NCBI GenBank assembly: GCA_964534325.1
Contig: CAZHOR010000010.1
Span: 1 to 64,000 of the forward strand
Origin: JdFR-22 sp964534325
GTDB lineage: Archaea; Halobacteriota; Archaeoglobi; Archaeoglobales; Archaeoglobaceae
Direction of reading: 5' to 3'
DNA length: 64,000 nt
In this document: positions 26,584 through 33,511 of the stretch, one piece after another
How positions within the stretch are numbered: the stretch's first letter is position 1
Layout of the letters: every line of letters starts with the position of its first letter
Made by a program: the position numbers and the translations under genes
The notes under the pieces: model-generated
The model's database searches: none
The model's input: only the letters and a program-made list of their open reading frames with translations
What the model was told of the DNA's origin: nothing

Positions 26584-27261
26584 TTAGTCCTGAATCGATT
26601 TGAGGATGCACTGCTTGAAGTTCGAGGGGATTTCTATCCTGTAGCCTTTGGGTTCTATAGGTATGATATCGTCCTCAAAGTCTTCTATAGGGCTTTCCAG
26701 TATGATATTCCTATCCCAGCCACCTTCCCCCAGCTTTTTCTGGAGTTTGAGGGTAAAGGGGAAAAGCCGTCTTATCATGAATTCAGACCTCAAATCTTGA
26801 GTTGATTTGGTCAGAAGGGCAAAAACAGTCCCACCCTGGCTGTGCACCTTCCAGATGGTGTTGAGAAGAAAGAGATAAGTTTTCTCTAGGCCATGAACGA
26901 GTAGCAGCTCGGGGATGATGGTAAATATGAGGGAGAACCGTTCAAGATTTTCTGCTGCTTTGGAGATGGAGATGCTAACCTCGTTCAGGTTCATGATGTT
27001 GACCAGACTGTAATCCTTGTACTGCTTGGAAGAGATAATTCGAAGCTCCCCTTGAAAATCATAAGAAGAGAGAATGGATTCGATCATGGTGGGGGGCTCA
27101 TAAGCAAGCCAGACAACATTATTAGAATAGGAGGAAGCAAGATTGAAGAGGAGGGAGCTTCCTTCATGTCCAGGGTCTGCTACAAGCAACAGGTCGGCAT
27201 CAGATATCCCTACCACATCTTTTGATTCCTTTTGATTATAGCTCAAGGAGTCGCTCCTCAT
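26584..27261 (-). CDS. RecA/KaiC-like protein with degenerate Walker A
   Basis: A 225-residue protein with the strand order of a RecA-superfamily core, but the P-loop reads DPGHEGSS, so the Walker lysine is missing. Hydrophobic strands such as NNVVWLAYEPP and GGTVFALLTK fit a KaiC/ArlH-like fold. It lies upstream of the secretion ATPase in the same orientation with a gap of about 130 bp. In archaella a RecA-like ArlH works with the ATPase ArlI. A comparable non-catalytic partner is possible here but is inference. The start is ATG 27261. Confidence 0.55.
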   Translation of the reverse strand: MRSDSLSYNQKESKDVVGISDADLLLVADPGHEGSSLLFNLASSYSNNVVWLAYEPPTMIESILSSYDFQGELRIISSKQYKDYSLVNIMNLNEVSISISKAAENLERFSLIFTIIPELLLVHGLEKTYLFLLNTIWKVHSQGGTVFALLTKSTQDLRSEFMIRRLFPFTLKLQKKLGEGGWDRNIILESPIEDFEDDIIPIEPKGYRIEIPSNFKQCILKSIQD

Positions 27262-27299
27262 ATTTTATTCCTTGGACGAGATATATTTTTTGTTTTCCA

Positions 27300-27560
27300 T
27301 CAATCAATGTCGTTCGTTATACTCTCCTTATCGATATCATACTTCTCAAAAAGCTGGTTCAGGTAAACAGGAATTCTACCACTCCTTCTCTTCTTAGTTT
27401 TTCGGGTTCTTTTTTGTTCCTTTTCAGCCATAAAACAATTAATATAGTGGTTGATAGCCTTGGAAAGAGCCTCTTTGGTCGTAGATTCTCCCGTTTTCTT
27501 TTTAAGCTCTTCAAGAATATCTTTAGGCAATTTTGTCTGCACAATAATAATTTTCTCCAA
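27300..27560 (-). CDS. DUF5371-family small protein (copy 3)
   Basis: An 86-residue protein, LEKIIIVQTKLPKDILEEL, then KKKTGESTTKEALSKAINHYINCF, followed by a strongly basic tail with RRSGRIPVYLNQLF. It is closest to copy 1 at 4055-4282, including the CFMAEKE segment after the core and the basic linker. The start is TTG 27560, because GAGGTGAT ends four bases before it; a longer frame upstream is rejected. The basic tail would suit nucleic acid binding, but this is untested. Confidence 0.75.
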   Translation of the reverse strand: MEKIIIVQTKLPKDILEELKKKTGESTTKEALSKAINHYINCFMAEKEQKRTRKTKKRRSGRIPVYLNQLFEKYDIDKESITNDID

Positions 27561-27745
27561 ATGTATCACCTCACCATTACTATTATAATCATTGTAAAAA
27601 TAGTTAAATGTTTCGGTTTCACACAACCGTTATTAATAAAAGTTTACAATGAAAATCGCTCACACTTTTTAAGGGAAAAAATAATGTAGTTAAAGATTAT
27701 GGAGGACCAAATAATGCCCAATCCTCGAACAGAGAGATCATAGAT

Positions 27746-28219
27746 TTAAAACCGCAAGAAAGGGACTTCTTTATAGGAGAAGAAAAACCACACAGCCAGA
27801 GGAACTACTAACCCGATAACACCTATGGCATCCAGCACAAATAGGGCCAGCTGGTTGTTGTAGTACGCGGGGAAGTGGGCCACCAGATCAAGGACGTGCA
27901 CCATCATCATTAGAGCAAGACCTGCGACAAGCATCTTCAACCTCTTTTTCAAGACAAGTGGAGTTGCTATTGTGAGGGAAAGAAATGAGACCAGATTGAA
28001 ATTATACAAGTGAGTGTTGCTGAGATTCAACGCAGAGATTTGTTGGCTCGAATAGCCCATTAATAACACAAACGGTTTAGATAGAGCTAACACAACGCTC
28101 TGGTAATGCAAGCCTGCATAGAGCCATATAGGGAGCAATACGGCAGCGGCACCAAAGAATTTTGCTATGAACAGGACGGCCTGTCTATCCTTATCCGTGA
28201 GATCAGGTTTTATTTTCAT
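27746..28219 (-). CDS. Membrane protein partner of exosortase-like gene
   Basis: A 157-residue polytopic membrane protein with about four hydrophobic segments (roughly 15-32, 70-85, 93-112 and 123-142). No catalytic motif is recognised. Its start ATG 28219 lies inside the end of the exosortase-like gene (17-bp overlap), so the two are cotranslated. Exosortase-H-type systems have a small associated membrane protein in the same position, and this gene may be its counterpart. The function is unknown. Confidence 0.7.
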   Translation of the reverse strand: MKIKPDLTDKDRQAVLFIAKFFGAAAVLLPIWLYAGLHYQSVVLALSKPFVLLMGYSSQQISALNLSNTHLYNFNLVSFLSLTIATPLVLKKRLKMLVAGLALMMMVHVLDLVAHFPAYYNNQLALFVLDAIGVIGLVVPLAVWFFFSYKEVPFLRF

Positions 28220-28784
28220 CTTTCCCACCTTCAGGCATACCTTCTGGTTTATCCCCATCCTTAATAATTCTCAACCACACCAGAAAGACGGCGACCACGA
28301 ATAAAATGAAGGTTCCCTGCCAGAAATAGACGTGAAAGAACTCGAAAAGAGAAGGAGCGCTAATTCCAACTGCTCCCAAAACGAGTAGCCGTATTATATC
28401 GATCCCATAAAGAAGTGGTACGCCTGCAACAACTCCCAACCCTTTGTTTTTCATGGTGGTGGGATATGCAGACACGCATGAAACATAGACTATGGAAGAG
28501 AAAATTGCAGTGCACTCATCGATTATTTCCATGGAGAATCCATCCAGAGAGATCACTGCTCCATTCACAGTCGCTTCAAACCCCAGGAACGACAGGATAG
28601 TTCCTGTTATAAAGGCAGTTGAGGTTCTGAGCCCTGAGACCAGAAAAGTTTCTTTAAGAAGATAATAAACGGTGAAAAGCAAGAGTGAGATGATCATGAA
28701 GGTCAAAATAAACTTTAAAACATCCCTTCTGGCTCTCTTCTCCTCCAGATGTTGACGAAACTCCTTCTTTTTTCTTTTAGCCAT
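28203..28784 (-). CDS. Exosortase/archaeosortase-family transpeptidase
   Basis: A 193-residue polytopic membrane enzyme. The exosortase catalytic set is visible: C91 in IIDECTAIF, R132 in YGIDIIRLL and H151 in FFHVYFW. These enzymes cut C-terminal sorting signals and transfer proteins to lipid or cell-wall acceptors. The short form, without the extra domain of ArtA, is closer to the small exosortase-H-like group. Two PGF-CTERM proteins occur in this window (39498-41294 and 54273-55496), but PGF-CTERM is classically the substrate of ArtA, so this enzyme may act on other targets. A basic N-terminus of 20 residues precedes the first helix. Confidence 0.82.
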   Translation of the reverse strand: MAKRKKKEFRQHLEEKRARRDVLKFILTFMIISLLLFTVYYLLKETFLVSGLRTSTAFITGTILSFLGFEATVNGAVISLDGFSMEIIDECTAIFSSIVYVSCVSAYPTTMKNKGLGVVAGVPLLYGIDIIRLLVLGAVGISAPSLFEFFHVYFWQGTFILFVVAVFLVWLRIIKDGDKPEGMPEGGKDENKT

Positions 28785-29120
28785 TTAATATTCAACACAA
28801 TAAAACAATATAGCTTTTTTTATTCTCAATTTAAATGGTTCAGTAATAAAGAATGCTCAAGCAAGGCCCTCATAGGCTTCATGGTGCCTCTTTGGAGTTT
28901 AAAAAGGCGATTATACTCTCCAATATTTTACCCCTAACTTATTATTCCTGACCAAAATAATAGGTCCTGCATCCATACAAGGCACTCACGTCTATCCATT
29001 AAAGTGTAGATGAAACCGGGCAATAAAAATTAGAGCACTCATTTCCTGCGGTATAATAACTATCAAGGTCTTTTGAGTTCTCAGGATAAACTCTATATAC
29101 CTTCTTTAAAAATAAAATAC
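28785..29120. other. Intergenic region, nothing recognised
   Basis: This 336-bp AT-rich gap lies between the divergent exosortase-like and ccmC genes. It must hold both promoters. No RNA gene, repeat or convincing small open frame was seen. Confidence 0.4.
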
Positions 29121-29780
29121 ATGAGATGGAATATAGCCCCTTTATCTCTGATGATAGTCTCAATTGTATTGATATTAGTGGGTTCATATAATGCTTTAAT
29201 CGTTCTTCCCGAGTCCCCTGAACCAATACTGCAGAACAGCTACAGGATCGTATTTTTCCACGTACCATCTGCTGTAACCTCATTTCTGGCATTCACTTTC
29301 ACTCTGGTAACTTCCATCCAGTATCTCCGCAAGAGGAGTTATAGATGGGATGTAATGTCCGTTTCATCGGCCAAAGCCGGTTTCTTCCTTATCACCGCAG
29401 CACTCATTAGCGGCTCTATCTGGGCGAACGTCGCCTGGGGAACCTACTGGAACTGGGACCCCCGTGAGACCACTGTGCTTATCTTATGGTTTGCCTACGC
29501 AGCCTATTTCGCTCTCAGGGCATCAATTGAAAATCCGGAAGAAAAGGCCAAGTCATCATCCATTCTGGCCATATTCGCTTATGTCACAATACCTCTGAGT
29601 TATCTTTCCAGCTCAATATATTTCTCACTCCATCCCGCTACCAGAGACCTGAGCATCGATGTGGGCATAGGCTCTACACTGGGAATGATGATAACCGGAT
29701 TTATGCTTGCTTTTGTGGCGTTTTTCATTCTTGATTCTAAGTTGAATACTCTGGAGCTAAAGATTAAGGAGGTGGAATAG
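29121..29780 (+). CDS. ccmC: Heme exporter protein CcmC
   Basis: A 219-residue membrane protein of the heme-handling family, required for c-type cytochrome maturation. The tryptophan-rich motif WGTYWNWDP lies at 106-114, between conserved histidines at H47 (FFHVP) and about H176 (FSLHP) on the outer face. Six hydrophobic segments are visible. The start is ATG 29121; a longer upstream frame is rejected as not family-like. The CcmD-like peptide gene follows immediately after the stop. The octaheme cytochrome at 39.5-41.3 kb is an obvious client. Confidence 0.93.
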   Translation: MRWNIAPLSLMIVSIVLILVGSYNALIVLPESPEPILQNSYRIVFFHVPSAVTSFLAFTFTLVTSIQYLRKRSYRWDVMSVSSAKAGFFLITAALISGSIWANVAWGTYWNWDPRETTVLILWFAYAAYFALRASIENPEEKAKSSSILAIFAYVTIPLSYLSSSIYFSLHPATRDLSIDVGIGSTLGMMITGFMLAFVAFFILDSKLNTLELKIKEVE

Positions 29781-29903
29781 ATGGATGATTTTACAGCAGT
29801 ATTTATGGCAGTAGTAGTAATCGTTTTGATCATGGCAGCTCTTTTCTTCACGACCCTGAGGAAGGCCATGAACATAGAAAAGGAACTGGAACAGCTCAAA
29901 TAG
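29781..29903 (+). CDS. CcmD-like 40-residue membrane peptide
   Basis: An open frame of 41 codons begins at the base after the ccmC stop codon, with AAGGAGGTGGAATAG giving a ribosome-binding site. The peptide has one membrane helix (about residues 6-25) and a charged Lys/Glu tail, LRKAMNIEKELEQLK. This is the shape of CcmD, the small partner that stabilises CcmC/CcmE in heme delivery. The sequence is too short for firm homology, so the call rests on topology and position. Confidence 0.72.
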   Translation: MDDFTAVFMAVVVIVLIMAALFFTTLRKAMNIEKELEQLK

Positions 29904-29920
29904 GAGCGTATTAATTTAAG

Positions 29921-31201
29921 TTGTTATATAATTCCTCCATAGTCCTTGAGGGGGTGAGGGATGTAGAACTAACAATATTGAGGATAAATTTCAGGGATTT
30001 CACGGAAAGTACGGCAGCTCTCATGTTATGCACTTTTGGGGCGCTGGTGACTGGAGTAGTTATGGGTCACGGCAGTGACAGATTCGTTGTGCTCCCCGCT
30101 CTCATTCTGCTTATTCCCCCCAGCATTGCTCTTAGAGGGAACATTTACGCCTCTCTGGGCTCCAGATTGGGCTCATACCTGCATACGGGTAAGATATCTA
30201 CCACCTTCGTAATGGATCAGAGGGTCGCAGGGAATGTGTATTCCTCTACATTCCTGTTGTTGATCTTCAGCATTATTGCCGGACTGCTTGCCGCTCAAAT
30301 GGCAGTTCCCATGGGATTGACAACTGTTGAGAGCTCAAATGCCGGATTTCTGGAGTTAACCCTGAGTCTTGCACTCATCTCCACTTTGGCAGCATTCTTC
30401 TCTGCTATACTGATGATCCCCTGTACCTTTGCCCTTGCTATCGGGAGCTACAGGTGGGGATGGAACCCTGACAACGTAACGGCCCCCTTTATCACTCTCG
30501 TGGGTGATATGGTGACCTTACCCATCTTATTTGCTTCTATGGATATTGTGCTGGCTTTAAACTCTCCTGTGAAGATTATTACTACCATTATGGTTTTGCT
30601 GCTCACAGCTGGATTCTACATTCTCAACAAAAGGACTGAGAAGGGGGGATTGGGAGAAAAAATTGTGAGGGAAAGTATTCCAGTGCTTCTAATATGTACT
30701 ATCCTCAATTTCGGTGCGGGAACAATATTGGGAGATAATCTGGAGAGTTTCGTGGCTCTGGCAGGGCTGTTCATTATAATACCCGCTTTTCTGGAGGATG
30801 GGGGGGCCATTGGAGGTATTCTTTCCGCCAGGATATCCACCATGCTTCATCTCGGTATCCTCTATCCTGAGTCCAAACCCCCCAAAGAAGTTTTGCTGAG
30901 CTTCGGGACCATGCACCTTCTGGCCCTCATAATATTCCCTGTTATCGGCCTCGCTGGCCAGGCGGTAAATCATCTTCTGCAATTGGCCACCATCCCCACA
31001 GTCCAGATGCTTCTCCTGACCGTCATAGCGGGCCAGCTGCTTATGCTTACACTTGATCTGCTCACCTATTATTTTTCTGTAATCGCTTACAGAAAGAATC
31101 TGGACCCGGATAACGTGGGAGTCCCATTAATAACCTCTTCAGCAGACATACTGGGAATGGCATGCCTTATATTCACTATGGCGATCCTGAACATCGTTTA
31201 A
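29921..31201 (+). CDS. MgtE-like divalent cation transporter, duplicated domain
   Basis: A 426-residue polytopic membrane protein made of two similar halves of about five helices each, as in the MgtE/SLC41 superfamily. Each half has a polar motif in a helix (for example LLIPPSIALRGNIYASLGSRL and IIPAFLEDGGAIGGILSARI). The tail carries a related pattern, DNV-x-P-x-I-T/S. It has no CBS or N-terminal regulatory domain. The exact start is uncertain: TTG 29921, GTG 29954 and TTG 29978 are all possible, with GGGGTGAGG near 29950. It follows the CcmC/CcmD pair closely and may share its transcript. The ion is probably Mg2+ or a similar divalent. Confidence 0.8.
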   Translation: MLYNSSIVLEGVRDVELTILRINFRDFTESTAALMLCTFGALVTGVVMGHGSDRFVVLPALILLIPPSIALRGNIYASLGSRLGSYLHTGKISTTFVMDQRVAGNVYSSTFLLLIFSIIAGLLAAQMAVPMGLTTVESSNAGFLELTLSLALISTLAAFFSAILMIPCTFALAIGSYRWGWNPDNVTAPFITLVGDMVTLPILFASMDIVLALNSPVKIITTIMVLLLTAGFYILNKRTEKGGLGEKIVRESIPVLLICTILNFGAGTILGDNLESFVALAGLFIIIPAFLEDGGAIGGILSARISTMLHLGILYPESKPPKEVLLSFGTMHLLALIIFPVIGLAGQAVNHLLQLATIPTVQMLLLTVIAGQLLMLTLDLLTYYFSVIAYRKNLDPDNVGVPLITSSADILGMACLIFTMAILNIV

Positions 31202-31258
31202 CTAAAATCAGTCAAAGATAAATAATTAAATAATTAGTAATGAAAACGTGATGGTCGT

Positions 31259-31861
31259 ATGAAGGTTCTCTCCCTGCTCTCCGGAGGCATAGATTCCATA
31301 ATAGCCTGTTATCTGATGCTGGATAAAGCTGAAGTAGAGTACTTGCACATATCAACAAGCAACACATCAATAGGGAAGTTAAAGGAACTGGTATCCCGAA
31401 TAGATGGAGAAAAGGACAGGATTTATTCTGTTGAGCACTCTATGATAATGGATCGGATCAGGAAGTTCATGATAGAGAAAAGAGTTAACGACAAGTATAC
31501 CTGTGTTTACTGCAAAAGAGGAATGCTCAAGACGGCAGAGGCCCTTGCAGATAGGATCGGGTGTGAAGCAATTCTGACCGGGGACAGCATTGGCCAGGTT
31601 GCCAGCCAGACCATAAGAAACCTTTACATGGAAGATATTGCGGTTGAAACACCAGTTATCAGGCCATTGATCGGTATGGATAAAGAGGAGATCATAGAGC
31701 TGGCCAAAAAAGCAGGAACATACGATATTTCCATCAGGCAAGATGAGGGCTGTGTTTATCTTCCTTCTCAACCCATAACCAGAGCAAAGAAAGATAAGAT
31801 GGTGGACTTTGATTTCAGCTTTGACCCCATTATAGATGAAGTAAAGGTTCTGGAAATTTAA
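31259..31861 (+). CDS. ThiI-like PP-loop ATPase (stand-alone)
   Basis: A 200-residue PP-loop protein with the ATP pyrophosphatase signature SGGIDS at residues 8-13. It corresponds to the catalytic part of ThiI, which forms 4-thiouridine in tRNA and can donate sulfur for thiazole. The THUMP and N-terminal domains are absent. C82-x-x-C85 in YTCVYCKRG may hold a metal or receive sulfur. A third cysteine lies in the QDEGCVYLP block, a position often used in archaeal ThiI homologues. The start is ATG 31259. It is the last gene before the convergent apgM. Confidence 0.82.
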   Translation: MKVLSLLSGGIDSIIACYLMLDKAEVEYLHISTSNTSIGKLKELVSRIDGEKDRIYSVEHSMIMDRIRKFMIEKRVNDKYTCVYCKRGMLKTAEALADRIGCEAILTGDSIGQVASQTIRNLYMEDIAVETPVIRPLIGMDKEEIIELAKKAGTYDISIRQDEGCVYLPSQPITRAKKDKMVDFDFSFDPIIDEVKVLEI

Positions 31862-31902
31862 CTGGTTTGGCTGGGCCTGTGGTTAGCTCATGGATTTTAT
31901 TG

Positions 31903-33051
31903 TCAGGCGAAGAGAATGTTCATCAGCTTAAGTCCGTCCACCTGGCCCAGCAGCCCTTTTCTGCAGGCTCTCTCCGAGAAGGTCTTGACATCATCCCTTT
32001 TCTTGCCAAAATAGACAAATGGCACCGGCTCGGCTACGTGGGTTCTGACGGAGATGGGTGTGGGATGGTCCGGCAGCAGCATGATCCTGATCTCATCCAG
32101 CTCCAGCCTATCTAGGAGATAACCCACGACCTTCTCGTCGTATAATTCTATTCCTTCTATCTTATTTTCGAGGCTGCCTTCGTGTCCGGTCTCATCTATA
32201 CCCTCTATGTGCAGAGCTACAAAATCTGAGGAATCCAGACTCTTGAGAGCGGCTTTGGCAAGTCCTTTGTAATTGGTGTCTATGTAGCCGGTCATTCCGG
32301 GAACCTCTTTCACCTCAAGCCCGATCCCTTTACCAATCCCCTGGAGCAGATCCACTTCGGATATCATCACTCCCTTAACCCCCCACTTCTGGGTGAAGTT
32401 GGGGAAAGAAGGTATTTTACCTCCACTCCACGGCCATATCATGTTGGCCGTCTTCCCCTTCATGACTTCTTTCGATTTCTCTATCAATTGGTTCAACAGG
32501 GATGCGAGGTCTCCATTAGAGGGAAGATGATCTTCGAACCTCTCTTCCAGAATGTCATGGGGTGGAGTGGTCTTCACTTCCTGATCAAATTCTTTATTTA
32601 TGGTCAGGAGGTTCCTGTAACTTTTCCCCCTATAGAATCTGGTAACCTCTCCTGCCTCTTCATTGAGGTCGTTAAGGTCGTTGAGGGAGCCTATGATGTC
32701 CTTCGCTTCATCGTCACCGACTTTTCTTCCGGAGTGGTCTTTCATTATACCATCTTCGACATAGACCAGGTTGCACCGGAAGACCATGTGAGCGTTAATA
32801 TCTCTGGCAAGGGCTTCAATAGGTCCTCTTCCCGTATGATACTTGACCGGGTCCACTCCCAGGATGGTCATGTTGGCGATATCGCTGCCCGGCTCGTAGT
32901 TGTCAGGGATAGTCTTCGTGATCCCACAAGCTCCTCTATCGGCTAGGTAGTCCATACTGGGTGTGTCGGCGTATTCGAGCGGTGTCTTATTTCCGATTTG
33001 TTTAATGGGCCAGTCGGCCATTCCATCGGGGATGAGCAGGAGATGTTTCAT
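31903..33051 (-). CDS. apgM: 2,3-bisphosphoglycerate-independent phosphoglycerate mutase
   Basis: The archaeal-type enzyme (alkaline phosphatase superfamily) interconverts 3- and 2-phosphoglycerate in glycolysis or gluconeogenesis. The 382-residue product starts with LLLIPDGMADWP, where D9 binds metal. The nucleophilic serine is S56 in EPGSDIANM. The GRGPIEALARDI and late VALHIEGIDETGHEG and DHPTPISVRTH metal-binding blocks are all present. The length is normal. It is a single-gene unit convergent with the ThiI-like gene. Confidence 0.95.
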   Translation of the reverse strand: MKHLLLIPDGMADWPIKQIGNKTPLEYADTPSMDYLADRGACGITKTIPDNYEPGSDIANMTILGVDPVKYHTGRGPIEALARDINAHMVFRCNLVYVEDGIMKDHSGRKVGDDEAKDIIGSLNDLNDLNEEAGEVTRFYRGKSYRNLLTINKEFDQEVKTTPPHDILEERFEDHLPSNGDLASLLNQLIEKSKEVMKGKTANMIWPWSGGKIPSFPNFTQKWGVKGVMISEVDLLQGIGKGIGLEVKEVPGMTGYIDTNYKGLAKAALKSLDSSDFVALHIEGIDETGHEGSLENKIEGIELYDEKVVGYLLDRLELDEIRIMLLPDHPTPISVRTHVAEPVPFVYFGKKRDDVKTFSERACRKGLLGQVDGLKLMNILFA

Positions 33052-33511
33052 GACTTCGAATGTTAATCAAACTTCATAAATAGATTTCTGGAATATGGAT
33101 AGATATACCATAGCTGACCACATGAATTCCAGCTTATCCTAAAAATTGTATGAATTGTATGAATTCTATCAAGAGGAAATGACTTTAGATAACCGAATAT
33201 CTAAAATGGTGTCCCAAAAGGTTTGAATGAGGCCTGTTTAGTGATAGAAAACTTTAGCATTTTGAAAAGGACAAAATAAGAAGATTTATATATTGAAAAG
33301 ATTATCTGATCTATTGGATGGAGGTCAGTCCACTACCACAAAAAGCTATTAGGAGTTTTTTATATCTCCACCGACCCCCCAACATTTATATTCAGCTTGT
33401 GAAAGTAGTGGATTTGCCTCAAACCCCAATTCTACACCGCAGGATGTTAATAGATAGTTAATAGAATGTTAAGGTAATTTTTTATTACTACGAACCATTC
33501 ATTGAACTATA
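33052..33511. other. Intergenic region with possible 47-residue leaderless frame
   Basis: In this 460-bp gap a TATA-like TTTATATATTG at about 33286-33296 is followed, about 23 bp on, by ATG 33318. That ATG opens a 47-codon frame to TAA 33461. Its product (MEVSPLPQKAIRSFLYLHR...) has no recognisable domain. CCACTAC and GTAGTGG near 33330 and 33406 form an inverted repeat. A small RNA or peptide gene is possible but unproven. Confidence 0.3.
33478..33487 (+). promoter_or_regulatory. TATA-like box of copA
   Basis: TTTTTTATTA ends 24 bp before the copA ATG, consistent with a leaderless transcript. No ribosome-binding motif is present, and no clear metal-operator palindrome was seen. Confidence 0.4.
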
